Assembly: GCA_001655195.1 (NCBI GenBank)
Contig: LPNY01000086.1
Span: forward strand, 76,891-140,890
DNA: 64,000 bases
Origin: Arcobacter sp. EP1
GTDB taxonomy: Bacteria > Campylobacterota > Campylobacteria > Campylobacterales > Arcobacteraceae
Direction: 5' to 3'
The notes beneath the pieces are model-generated. The model did not search any database and was not told the DNA's origin. It was given only the letters and a program-made list of their open reading frames with translations. Position numbers and translations under genes: made by a program. This document shows positions 9,082-18,241 of this stretch, piece by piece. How positions within the stretch are numbered: the stretch's first letter is position 1; every line of letters starts with the position of its first letter.

Positions 9082-10666
9082 CGTGATCCTTATTATAAGG
9101 AATTGTTATGACGAACATCGCACAATCCTCAAATTTTTGTTTATCTATTTTATAGTAAATATTCTTACAAATAATAGTTCCATGCATATGTTTCTCTATA
9201 ATTTGTTTCGACATGTAGAGACCTATCCCAGTTCCAGCACTTTTATACTTGGTTGTGAAGTAAGGTTCAAAGATTTGAGGTAGAACATTCTCATCAATTC
9301 CTCCTCCATTATCAAAAATATTGATACGAATATTTTTCTGAGACTTTTTAACCATCACTTCAATAAGTTTTTTGTCATCTTTGGAAGTTAGTGCATCCGT
9401 TGCATTTGAGATGATATTTAAAAATACATGGGAGAGTTCATTGTAAAAACCATAGAGTTCAACATCATCTTTTACATCTAAACTAAAAGTAATCTGTTTT
9501 TTATCTAATAAATACTTGGAGAGTTCAAAAGAATGCTCAATACATTCCTTTAATTTGAACATTGTTTTATCTTTATTGGGTTTAAAGAATGTTTGAAAGT
9601 CCTCTAAGGTATTGGACATGTTATCGCTGAGTAACATAGCATCATTTACTTTTTGCTCCATAAATTCAGGAGTGAGTTTCCCTAACTCCATTTTAGTTTG
9701 AAAGCTTTGAATAATCATCATAAGTGAGCCCAATGGTTGTCTCCATTGGTGTGCAATATTAGAAATCATCTCCCCCAAAGAGGCATGGCGTGCTTGTTGA
9801 AACATGATGAGGTCTTTCTTTCGTGAATTATTAACCTCTTTTGCAATACGTTTTTCTAGGGATTCATTGAGTTTTTGTAGCTCTTGAGTCTTTTCATCCA
9901 CTACATCTTCGAGGTTAAAGTGAAGTTGTCTAAAGTGATGGATAAATAGAACAGAGAGTAAAATAGAGAATATAAATACAAAGAAAATAGAAAAGTTCAA
10001 AATCATGGTTAAGGTATTAAAAATCTTTTGGGTTTCCCGTTTTTCATTGATTGCCATATTCAAATCATAATTAGTTAGGTTGGTCATATAAATATTAATA
10101 GAGTTTATCTCAATATATAAATCATCAATTTGTTCAAAAGCTTGAATAAACTTCTTGTGTTGAAGTTGGTATAAAATGGAGTTAATAGCTCTATTGATTT
10201 TTGCATGTTTTTTGTTGATATTTGCAATAATACTTTTTTGAAGTAATGATCTGTCTTCTTGAATATGCAGGGTAAAAAGCTCTTTAATAACTTGTGAAAA
10301 GTAGGAGTTCTGTTCTTTTTTATTTAATATATTCTTTTTATAGTCACTCCAGTTTTTATTAATAAGCTGTTGTCCCAAGGTAATAACATCTAACGCTTGT
10401 TCTACACTTACATTTGAGTGTTGAATATCATATAAGGTATCGTAAATATTGATTTTATAGGTATCTTTGATGGCTTCGAGTTTAATAATAGGTTTAGTAC
10501 GATTTTCAAACATCACATCAAAATCATTTTTTAGTGTATAAATGGAGATTTGAGATAAAACAATAATTGAAATCATACCACCGGTGATAATAAAAATTAA
10601 AATAGAGGTTTTATAAGAGAATGGGATTTTATCAAAATAGGAAAGTAAGGTTTTAATTTTCATCAT
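9068..10666 (-). CDS. membrane sensor histidine kinase (HQWRQPL type)
   Basis: A 532-residue kinase. Helices at about 19-42 and 218-245 bracket a periplasmic all-helical sensor. A coiled coil then leads to the phosphoacceptor in NIAHQWRQPLGSL, and the ATPase domain shows NISNATDAL, FDNGGGIDE and GTGIGLYMSK. The HQWRQPL form of the H-box is common in Campylobacterota. The gene overlaps the upstream binding-protein gene by 14 bp (ATGATGAAAA) and the downstream regulator by 14 bp, so the three are translationally coupled. The periplasmic binding protein probably supplies ligand information. Confidence 0.92.
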   Translation of the reverse strand: MMKIKTLLSYFDKIPFSYKTSILIFIITGGMISIIVLSQISIYTLKNDFDVMFENRTKPIIKLEAIKDTYKINIYDTLYDIQHSNVSVEQALDVITLGQQLINKNWSDYKKNILNKKEQNSYFSQVIKELFTLHIQEDRSLLQKSIIANINKKHAKINRAINSILYQLQHKKFIQAFEQIDDLYIEINSINIYMTNLTNYDLNMAINEKRETQKIFNTLTMILNFSIFFVFIFSILLSVLFIHHFRQLHFNLEDVVDEKTQELQKLNESLEKRIAKEVNNSRKKDLIMFQQARHASLGEMISNIAHQWRQPLGSLMMIIQSFQTKMELGKLTPEFMEQKVNDAMLLSDNMSNTLEDFQTFFKPNKDKTMFKLKECIEHSFELSKYLLDKKQITFSLDVKDDVELYGFYNELSHVFLNIISNATDALTSKDDKKLIEVMVKKSQKNIRINIFDNGGGIDENVLPQIFEPYFTTKYKSAGTGIGLYMSKQIIEKHMHGTIICKNIYYKIDKQKFEDCAMFVITIPYNKDHDDNQ

Positions 10667-11795
10667 TTACCTTTATAAAATCACCACGTTTATATTCAAA
10701 AAGATAGGTTTTATTATGAAGTTGTCTATTTTTAAACTCTAAAGATAAACCTTTTAAGGCATCTTTTTTAAGTGTTTTTAATTCTTCTAAAAACTTATTT
10801 CGAGTGATACTTCCTTTGATATTTTGCAACGCTAAAACAACGCTTTTAGCAGCTAAAAATGATTCTAGGGAGATAAAACTAAGTGGTTCATTAGGGTAGT
10901 ATTTTCGCATTAATTTTTTGTACTCTAAAATAACATGAATACTGTTGTTTTTATAATAGGGTACAATTTGAGAAAAAAGAAGATTCTGAGTATTAAAATC
11001 TAATTCTTGAATCATTTGGTCAGCATCACTAAAAGAGACATTACAAAAAATAGTATCTTTAAAATTCTCATGCTCTTTGGCTGTTTTGATAAATAGTGCA
11101 TTTGATTTGTATGCTCCTACCATAATAACTGCTTGGGGTTTTGCATCTTTGATTTCATTAAAAGCATGGCGAATGGATAGAGTGTTACGTTTATAGGTAC
11201 CTTCCCCTACAAGTTTTAAATCTCTTTTATTTAATGCGTTTAGCAGTGAAATAAACCCTTCTTCCCCATATTCATCATTTTGATAAAAAACAGCAAATCG
11301 TGATATATCTTTTTTAGTGTGTAGGTAGTTCACAATAGAATCAATCTCTTCTTGATAAGAACTTCGAAAGTTGATGATATTTTCATTTTGTGATGTTCGT
11401 AAAAATGAGGCTCCTGTAAAGGGGGCAACAAAAGGTATATCGTGAGTATTAAGATATGGTAATATATTTTTTACTGTTGGAGTGCCTACAAATCCGAAAA
11501 GAGCAAAAATATTTTGTTTCGAAATGAGACGTTGTAGGTTTTCAAAGGTCAGCTCAGGTTCATATTTATCATCATAAGTGATGAGTTGTATTTTTTTATC
11601 TTTTAAAAGGTTTGTATCATTAACATATGAAAAGTATGCATTAGCACCACTGTGAACTGCACTTCCCCATGCTTTCATGATGCCAGTTTGCGGTATAGAG
11701 GTACCAAATATTAGGGTGCTACTATTATATGTTCTATCTTTTATATTAAGATAAATAACCCCAATAACTATAACTGCTATGATTAAATTTCTCAT
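10653..11795 (-). CDS. periplasmic binding protein type 1 (amino-acid/urea-like), sensory partner
   Basis: A 380-residue type I periplasmic binding protein of the LivJ/UrtA-like class. The N-terminal hydrophobic segment (NLIIAVIVIGVIYL) is a signal or anchor. The first strand GTSIPQTGIMKAWG and helix SGANAYFSYVN are followed by the LFGFVGTPTVKNILPYL, FRSSYQEE and AVFYQNDEYGEEG regions seen in this family. There are no ABC permease genes nearby; instead it is the first gene of an operon with a kinase and a regulator. A role as ligand receptor for the kinase is inferred. Confidence 0.87.
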   Translation of the reverse strand: MRNLIIAVIVIGVIYLNIKDRTYNSSTLIFGTSIPQTGIMKAWGSAVHSGANAYFSYVNDTNLLKDKKIQLITYDDKYEPELTFENLQRLISKQNIFALFGFVGTPTVKNILPYLNTHDIPFVAPFTGASFLRTSQNENIINFRSSYQEEIDSIVNYLHTKKDISRFAVFYQNDEYGEEGFISLLNALNKRDLKLVGEGTYKRNTLSIRHAFNEIKDAKPQAVIMVGAYKSNALFIKTAKEHENFKDTIFCNVSFSDADQMIQELDFNTQNLLFSQIVPYYKNNSIHVILEYKKLMRKYYPNEPLSFISLESFLAAKSVVLALQNIKGSITRNKFLEELKTLKKDALKGLSLEFKNRQLHNKTYLFEYKRGDFIKVNDEN

Positions 11796-11861
11796 GACCT
11801 ATAATCCTCTAACCCAATATAAATAAAGTATAACATATTTTTAAAGAATAGGAAAATAAAT

Positions 11862-11898
11862 TTTACCAAAATGTAACACATTAATATTAATTGGTAAA
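11862..11898. promoter_or_regulatory. inverted repeat TTTACCAA...TTGGTAAA
   Basis: Half-sites TTTACCAA (11862-11869) and TTGGTAAA (11891-11898) are perfect inverted copies separated by 21 bp. They lie in the 183-bp divergent promoter region between the binding-protein/kinase/regulator operon and the formate dehydrogenase genes. The same core recurs at 11947-11964. This fits an operator, possibly for the adjacent response regulator (inference). Confidence 0.5.
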
Positions 11899-11946
11899 GT
11901 ATATTTAACTTTTTAAGACAAATTTAAGTTTAAGGCGTATAGAATA

Positions 11947-11964
11947 GGTAAAATATTTTTTACC
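11947..11964. promoter_or_regulatory. palindrome GGTAAAA-TATT-TTTTACC
   Basis: A perfect 7-bp inverted repeat with a 4-bp spacer, 14 bp before the polyferredoxin start codon. It shares the GGTAAA/TTTACC core with the pair at 11862-11898, giving four half-sites in about 100 bp. Its position close to the start suits a repressor site or a site in the leader. Confidence 0.5.
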
Positions 11965-11978
11965 AAAGGCAGTATGGT

Positions 11979-13679
11979 ATGCATGAATTCGTCTATTACA
12001 ACGAGAAAGAGCTTGATTTCCCACTGAGTGAATCAATCTATGTTACAAAAGATTTAGTGGAAGCATCTTCGGGTGATTTTATTGTTTCTAATTCAAAAAG
12101 CGTTAATGCGGAGTTGATTGCTGATGAGATTGATTATTATATTACACACTCACAAGATACATTAGCTCAAAAAATCACAACCATCGAAAAACTTTATGAA
12201 ATGAATGCCATTCGATTTGATATGGCACAAGATATCACTTATAGCCAAGAAGTTAATAACGCTGTTTTACTTGTTGGAACTAATGATGAGAAAAAAGAGT
12301 TCTTACGAGCAACAATTCCAAACGAATTTGACCTATTTCATGTTGAGCCATCAATTGTAAAGTCAATTTCTGGACACATTGGAAACTTGGATGTTATGGT
12401 TGCAGACGGTGAAGATGAAGTTAAACTAAGTGTCTCTCAAATTGTTTGGTTTAATAAAGAAGAGATTGCAGATAAACAAAGTGGTGCTTTTGACCCACTA
12501 GAAACTTCATTGGATGAAGTATTAGCACAACTACGATTAAACATTACAAACTACGAATATAAAAAATTTACTACATATGATAAAACAATCTGTCAATATC
12601 ACGAACGAAGAGAAGAAATCTGTTCAAAATGTGAAGAGGTATGTCCAACAGTAGCTATTGTAAAAGATGATGAAAATAAGCACTTAGGATTTTCACAAAT
12701 TGATTGTCACGGTTGTGGTGGGTGTATTTCAGTATGTCCATCAGGAGCAATTGATTATGCTCCATCAAATAGAGGCACTATCTTTGAAATGGCACGATTA
12801 ACAAAAGGACATATTCCTTTAGTCATTCCTCAAAAAATGGAAGTAAAAAACCTGAACGTATCAATAAAAGAGAATGTTCTTCCCTTTGCAATTGAGGGTG
12901 AAAAGTTCTTGCATGAAGGAACACTTTTAACGCTGCTTCAAGAGTCAGGTTCACAAGTGATTTTCTACTCTGACTTCTTATCTAAGGGAACAAAAGATGC
13001 CATCTCAATTTTAAATCAAATCTATCAAGCAAAATATGGCGTTGATGCCATTTTAATTGCTATGGATGAAACAGAGTTACATTTAGCACTTAAAGAAGTT
13101 AACTTTGTAGAGAATTCACAATTTAGTTTTAATGAAAGTGAATCTAAAAAAAGAGAAATTTTTGCTATTCGACTTTCACATATTGTTGGAAATGAAGATT
13201 TAGGTGTTGTTCGTACAGGTGAGCATGTTCACTATGGACATGTGAAAGTAAACGAATCAAACTGTACATTGTGTCTTTCATGTGTTGGAGCATGTAATGT
13301 TGGTGCACTTATTGCAGATACTTCTGATAATACACTAAGACTAAATGCATCGATATGTACCGCGTGTGGATATTGTGAAGTATCATGTCCAGAAGTTAAC
13401 TGTTTAACTATAGAGCGAGATGTGATTAAATTAGCACCTTCATGGTTTAGCGAAGAAGTATTAGCACAAGATGAACTGTTTGCTTGTGTTGAGTGTGGTA
13501 AAGAGTTTGCAACCACAAAAGCCATAGAGAAAATCGCCAATATCATGGCACCACTATTTAAAGCTGACCCAATCAAAGAGAGAACCCTTTACTGTTGTGA
13601 AGACTGTAAAGGAAAAGTAATGATGCAAAGTTATTTAGCAGATAAATCAAACTATAACAACCCAACGGTAGGAGCATAA
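11979..13679 (+). CDS. polyferredoxin-type 4Fe-4S protein of the formate dehydrogenase locus
   Basis: A 566-residue protein with four ferredoxin-like clusters: CSKCEEVCP (about residue 215), CHGCGGCISVCP (about 241), CTLCLSCVGACN (about 428) and CTACGYCEVSCP (about 458). Two further C-terminal cysteine motifs (CVECG near 505, CCEDC near 540) may bind zinc or another cluster. The N-terminal 200 residues and the region between the cluster pairs have no obvious motif. No signal peptide is seen, so it is cytoplasmic. It leads the formate dehydrogenase operon and overlaps no gene; the TorD-like gene starts 1 bp later. The electron partner is unknown. Confidence 0.85.
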   Translation: MHEFVYYNEKELDFPLSESIYVTKDLVEASSGDFIVSNSKSVNAELIADEIDYYITHSQDTLAQKITTIEKLYEMNAIRFDMAQDITYSQEVNNAVLLVGTNDEKKEFLRATIPNEFDLFHVEPSIVKSISGHIGNLDVMVADGEDEVKLSVSQIVWFNKEEIADKQSGAFDPLETSLDEVLAQLRLNITNYEYKKFTTYDKTICQYHERREEICSKCEEVCPTVAIVKDDENKHLGFSQIDCHGCGGCISVCPSGAIDYAPSNRGTIFEMARLTKGHIPLVIPQKMEVKNLNVSIKENVLPFAIEGEKFLHEGTLLTLLQESGSQVIFYSDFLSKGTKDAISILNQIYQAKYGVDAILIAMDETELHLALKEVNFVENSQFSFNESESKKREIFAIRLSHIVGNEDLGVVRTGEHVHYGHVKVNESNCTLCLSCVGACNVGALIADTSDNTLRLNASICTACGYCEVSCPEVNCLTIERDVIKLAPSWFSEEVLAQDELFACVECGKEFATTKAIEKIANIMAPLFKADPIKERTLYCCEDCKGKVMMQSYLADKSNYNNPTVGA

Positions 13680-13680
13680 G

Positions 13681-14454
13681 ATGAAACAAGAAGCACTCAT
13701 GAAAGCACGAGCAATATACTACAGTATGTTCTCGCGATTTTTTGTCTATTCAAAAGATATTACAAGTTATTTAGAACTAATTAATATTCTAAAACTGTTA
13801 GAAGAGAATCCACTTGACCCAACAACAAAAGAGGCAATTAGTTCAATTTTAGACAAACTTGATAGTAGCTCAAATATGGTGCTGGTTCAAGAGTTCGATG
13901 ATATTTTTCATAACCCACAAACTAAAAATGTACGAGTAACTGCATCATTTTATGATGAGGGTGTTGAGTCTGGTAAAAAAAGAGTTGAAATGCTTCAATT
14001 CTTAGCAAAAACAAAAATCAGACGAAACGAAAAAGAGTACATGGAGTATGAAGACTCTATTGGTTTTATTTTAACACTTATGGCTGAACTTATTGATGAA
14101 GTAGTTGCTGGAAAAACTGAATACGAAAATACTCAACACTGTATCTTTTCATCAGTTTTAAATGAGTTTATTGATGAGTTTGCAAAAGAGATTTATGAAC
14201 ATGAAAAAGCAGTGATTTTTAAAGATGTCATTGTGATACTTAAAGCATTTATTGGTTTTGAAAGATTGTTCTTAGAGGTATCAAAACCAGTCTTAAAAAT
14301 GGAAGAAGAGAAAAAAGTTTCATGTGCAACACCTGAGATTTCAGAAGAAGAAGCAGCACGACGAGCACGAAATAAAGCCCTCAAAGCAAAAGGTCCAAAA
14401 CAACCTGATGCAAATCCAGATGACATCGCATATGATGTTGAAAGTGACGTTTAA
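13681..14454 (+). CDS. TorD/DmsD-family chaperone for formate dehydrogenase
   Basis: A 257-residue, mostly helical protein. The LVQEFDDIFHNP and VTASFYDEG segments match the TorD family signature region, where an acidic DxxxLF-type motif is followed by a small-residue and tyrosine motif. Family members bind the Tat signal of molybdenum or tungsten enzymes and hold them for cofactor insertion. The C-terminal tail (EEAARRARNKALKAKGP) is charged and probably disordered. Its place just before the Tat peptide gene and fdhA makes FdhA the likely client. Confidence 0.8.
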   Translation: MKQEALMKARAIYYSMFSRFFVYSKDITSYLELINILKLLEENPLDPTTKEAISSILDKLDSSSNMVLVQEFDDIFHNPQTKNVRVTASFYDEGVESGKKRVEMLQFLAKTKIRRNEKEYMEYEDSIGFILTLMAELIDEVVAGKTEYENTQHCIFSSVLNEFIDEFAKEIYEHEKAVIFKDVIVILKAFIGFERLFLEVSKPVLKMEEEKKVSCATPEISEEEAARRARNKALKAKGPKQPDANPDDIAYDVESDV

Positions 14455-14471
14455 GTTTTAGTTGAGTTCTA

Positions 14472-14521
14472 GGGGGCTTTAAAAAGAAGAGATGTATATA
14501 GCTCTTCTTTTTAAAGTCTCC
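14472..14521 (+). promoter_or_regulatory. very stable intercistronic hairpin in the fdh operon
   Basis: CTTTAAAAAGAAGAG (14477-14491) pairs perfectly with CTCTTCTTTTTAAAG (14502-14516). The stem extends by five more pairs, two of them G-U, to about 20 bp around a 10-nt loop. It lies between the TorD-like gene and the Tat peptide gene. No T run follows, so it may be a processing or stabilising element or a partial terminator that sets different levels for fdhABC. Confidence 0.6.
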
Positions 14522-14563
14522 ATGGTGACTCATCGGGACTTAATTTCTATAAGGAGGCAAGTC

Positions 14564-14773
14564 ATGCAACAAAGCAGAAGAGATTTTGCAAAGAAAACAG
14601 CAATTGTTACTGCAGGAGCTGCGGTAGTGGGTTCAACTGCTGTTATGGCTGCTAGTGGTAATGAAGGTGTTCAATCATCTTCGAATGGTGTTGTTGTAGG
14701 TAGTTCTAAGAAGAAAGAAGTTACTTACAAAAAAACAAATACGTGGGCTGAGTATTACAAGAACGCGGTATAA
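14564..14773 (+). CDS. small twin-arginine protein of the formate dehydrogenase region
   Basis: A 69-residue protein starting with the Tat motif SRRDFAKK followed by a hydrophobic, alanine-rich stretch (TAIVTAGAAVVGSTAVMA) and a short polar tail ending WAEYYKNAV. This matches the small formate-dehydrogenase-region Tat target family, whose role is not known. The start at 14564 is set by a strong AAGGAGG ribosome site; an in-frame ATG at 14492 lies in the upstream hairpin and is unlikely. It is 17 bp before fdhA. Confidence 0.85.
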   Translation: MQQSRRDFAKKTAIVTAGAAVVGSTAVMAASGNEGVQSSSNGVVVGSSKKKEVTYKKTNTWAEYYKNAV

Positions 14774-14790
14774 AAATAGGGAGCATTAGT

Positions 14791-17622
14791 ATGTCTGTAA
14801 ATACGTACGAAACGCTAGATGCAAAGGTTGGTAGACGGTCATTTATGAAAATGGCTGCGGTAGCAACTGCATTTGGGGTAACATCGTCTTTTGCAAGCAC
14901 TAACGTAACTCGAGAAGCAACGGCTGAGGAAGTTAAAAATCCTTTCCCTGGTTCTAAAGAAGTTAAAACAATCTGTACAGCATGTTCTGTAGGTTGTGGT
15001 GTTATTGCGGAAGTACAAAATGGTGTTTGGGTAAGACAAGAAGTGGCGACGGATCACCCTGTATCACTTGGAGGGCACTGTTGTAAAGGTGCTGACATGA
15101 TTGATATGGTTCGATCAGAAGTTAGACTTAAACATCCAATGGTTAAGAAAAATGGTCAATGGCAAAGAATTTCGTGGGACGAAGCTTTAGATGGTATTTC
15201 ATCGAAGTTAGAAAACTTACGAAAAACAGCTGGACCAGATTCAACAATGTTTTTAGGATCAGCAAAATTTAATACTGAGCAATCGTATTACTTTAGAAAA
15301 TTTGCTGCAATGTTTGGAACGAATAATATAGATCATCAAGCAAGAATTTGACATAGCTCAACAGTCGCCGGTGTGGCGAATACATGGGGTTATGGTGCTA
15401 TGACAAATTCTCTGGGAGATATCCAGAATTCAAAAGCAATCATTATTTTTGGAGCAAATCCTGCGGTTAATCACCCAGTTGGTTTCGCCCATTTCTTAAA
15501 AGCAAAAGAGAGAAACAACGCAAAAATCATTGTTGTAGATCCTAGATTTACAAAAACAGCAGCGAAAGCTGATTTATTTGCACAAATTAGACCTGGTACT
15601 GATATTCCATTTATGTATGGAATGTTACACCTAATCTTTAAAAACGGATGGCATGACAAAAACTTTATCAAAGATAGAGTTTATGGTATGGATGAAGTTA
15701 TGGAAGAGGCTAAAAAATGGACACCTGAAAAAACAGCTGATGTTACGGGTGTTGATGCAGGTCTTATTATTCAAATTGCACGTGCGTATGCTAAATCTAC
15801 GCCAGGTACACTTATCTGGGCTATGGGTTTAACACAACACACAATTGGTTCATCAAATACAAGAATGGCACCAATCGTTCAACTAGCTCTTGGAAACATG
15901 GGTGTTGAAGGTGGAGGATGTAACATTCTTAGAGGACACGATAACGTTCAAGGGGCAACAGATATGTGTTGTCTTTCTCATACATTACCTGGATATTACG
16001 GTTTAAGTGATGGTTCATGGAAATACTTCGCTTCATCTTGGGGTGTTGATTATGAATGGCTTAAAGGTCGATTCAAAGGTAAAGAATGGATGAACAAAAA
16101 AGGGTTCACTTTAGCTAGATGGTGGGCTGGAGTTCTTGGTGGAAATAAAGGTGAAGATGCTATTCATAATAATGGTACAAACCTAAAAGCACTTTTTGTT
16201 ATGGGTAATGGTATTACATCAACATCTCAAACAAAAAAAGTAAAAGAAGCATTAGATAATCTTGATTTAGCAGTATTCTGTGACCCATTTGTAAATGAGG
16301 GTGCAATTATTACTGATAAAAAAGATGATGTTTATATTTTACCAGCTGCAACACAATTTGAAACATCTGGTTCTGTAACTGCAACTAACCGTTCTGCACA
16401 ATGGAGAAATGAAGTTGTAAAACCAATGTATGAATCAAAAGCTGACCAAGACATTATGTTTGAATTAGCAAAACGATTAGGTTTCTATGAGCAATTTACT
16501 GCTGGTATGAAAGTTAAAGAGAAGAAAAAAGATTTCAAATGGCCAGAAGATGCAACGGATGAAATTGCACGAATCATTAAGACTATTGGTCTAACTGGTT
16601 GGACTGCTGAAAGACTTAAAAAACACTCTGAAAACTGGCATATGTTTGACCAAGTATCTTTAAGAGGATACGGGGCAATGAAAGGTGAATACTATGGATT
16701 ACCTTGGCCATGTTGGACTGAATCACACGCTGGTTCTCCATTACTATACAACATTAACCGAAGTGTTAAAGATGGTGGTATGGGATTCAGAAATAGATTT
16801 GGATTAGAACATGATGGTGAAGATCTATTAGCAGGTGCTGGTTCAGCTCCTAAGAATTCTGCTAATAAAGATGGTTACCCAGAAATTAACAGAGATAATA
16901 TTGAGAAAGTTCTTGGAATCAAGTTAACTGCCGATGAGAAGAAAAGAATTGGTAAAAACTGGAAAGTTGATACGTCAAATATTATTGCTGAGAAATGTAT
17001 GGAAAGAGGTATCGCTCCTTATGGAAATGCAAAAGCCCGAGCAAAAGTTTGGACATTCCCAGATCCTATTCCAATGCATAGAGAACCACTGCATACGCCA
17101 AGACATGACTTGACAAAAGATTATGCTGCGTATCCAGATAAAAAGAATCATTATAGAGTTGATACTCGATATGTTTCTGAACAATCTAAGCAAGATTGGT
17201 CAAAAGATTTCCCTATTAACTTAGTAACAGGAAGACTTGTAAACTTAAATGGTGCTGGTGTTGAAAACAGAGCATCTAAATATCTTGCTGCGTTAACACC
17301 TGAAATGTTCTGTGATATTCACCCGAACTTAGCAGGTCAAGAAGGTATTAGAGATGGTGAAATGATGTGGATTCACTCACCACAAGGTACAAAGATTAAA
17401 GTAAAAGCAAAATACTCTTACTCTGTATCTGAAGATAGAATTTTCTTACCATTCCACTTTGCTGGTGTAATGGAAGGTGAAGATTTATCTGCTAATTACC
17501 CAGAAGGTACAAAACCATATGCAATTGGTGAAAGTGCTAATACAGTAACAAACTACGGTTACGACATCATCACTCAGATTCCTGAGACTAAGGGTGGTTT
17601 ATGTCGAGTCGAAAGAGCATAG
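14791..17622 (+). CDS. fdhA: formate dehydrogenase catalytic subunit, selenocysteine-containing
   Basis: A 943-residue product if the in-frame UGA at 15349-15351 is read as selenocysteine (residue 187). The Tat signal GRRSFMKM opens the protein, and the 4Fe-4S motif CTACSVGCGV is at about 61-70. The sequence around the UGA (HQARI-Sec-HSSTVAG) is the conserved active-site context of FdhA enzymes, and the frame stays open for 757 codons beyond it. The enzyme oxidises formate to CO2 in the periplasm, using a molybdenum or tungsten bis-pyranopterin cofactor. The tupABC genes nearby suggest tungsten. fdhB follows by 10 bp. Confidence 0.96.
15349..15379 (+). promoter_or_regulatory. selenocysteine UGA with bacterial SECIS hairpin in fdhA
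   Basis: The UGA at 15349 is followed by a hairpin with stem TCGCC (15365-15369) and GGCGA (15375-15379), enclosing the loop GGTGT. The stem begins 16 nt after the U of UGA, the usual distance for the bacterial SelB-binding element, and the loop carries the G and U bases expected in such loops. Confidence 0.8.
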
Positions 17623-17632
17623 GAGAAGTTAA

Positions 17633-18241
17633 ATGAGTAGCCCAGATTTTTCAAGAATGAAATTTTACTGTGATGAAAACAGATGTATTCATTGTGATGG
17701 TTGTTCAGTAGCTTGTGCCGAAGCTCATGAGTTACCAGTAGGGATTAATCGTCGAAAAGTTGTGACGATTAATGAAGGTAAACAGGGAATGGAATTCACA
17801 CTATCAGTTGCATGTATGCACTGTACTGATGCTCCGTGTGAACAAGTTTGTCCTGTTGATTGTTTCTATATCAGAGAAGACGGAATCGTTTTACATGATA
17901 AAGAGAAATGTATCGGTTGTGCGTATTGTTTATATGCTTGTCCATTCGGTGCTCCTCAATTTCCAAAAGATGGTGCTTTTGGTACGAAGGGTGTTATGGA
18001 CAAATGTACAATGTGTGCCGGTGGTCCAGAAGAGACAAACTCTGCTAAAGAGAGAGAACTGTACGGACAAAATAGAATCGCTGAAGGTAAAGTTCCTGCT
18101 TGTGCTGCTATGTGTTCAACAAAAGCACTTCTTGTAGGTGATGCTGAAGAGGTTTCTAATATCTTTAGACAAAGGGTAATGTCTGCTGGACATGGGGTAC
18201 AATCTGCACCTTATGGATGGGACAAAGCGTATGGAAAATAA
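17633..18241 (+). CDS. fdhB: formate dehydrogenase iron-sulfur subunit
   Basis: A 202-residue electron-transfer subunit of the NrfC/DmsB/FdnH type. Cysteine groups are CIHCDGCSVAC (from about residue 17), CMHCTDAPCEQVCP (about 61), CIGCAYCLYACP (about 96), and CTMC plus a later CAAMC, giving ligands for four 4Fe-4S clusters. There is no C-terminal membrane helix, unlike E. coli FdnH. It passes electrons from FdhA to the FdhC cytochrome b. The gene overlaps fdhC by 11 bp. Confidence 0.94.
   Translation: MSSPDFSRMKFYCDENRCIHCDGCSVACAEAHELPVGINRRKVVTINEGKQGMEFTLSVACMHCTDAPCEQVCPVDCFYIREDGIVLHDKEKCIGCAYCLYACPFGAPQFPKDGAFGTKGVMDKCTMCAGGPEETNSAKERELYGQNRIAEGKVPACAAMCSTKALLVGDAEEVSNIFRQRVMSAGHGVQSAPYGWDKAYGK

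Noticed and set aside
14492..14563. Longer N terminus of the small Tat protein
   Set aside because: It lies in a strong hairpin, has no ribosome site, and the Tat motif sits correctly from 14564.
15349..15351. In-frame stop suggesting that fdhA is split or a pseudogene
   Set aside because: The UGA is at the conserved selenocysteine position, with a SECIS hairpin and a long intact frame after it.
18192..18230. Upstream start of fdhC
   Set aside because: It would lie deep in fdhB; the ATG at 18231 gives the normal short N terminus.
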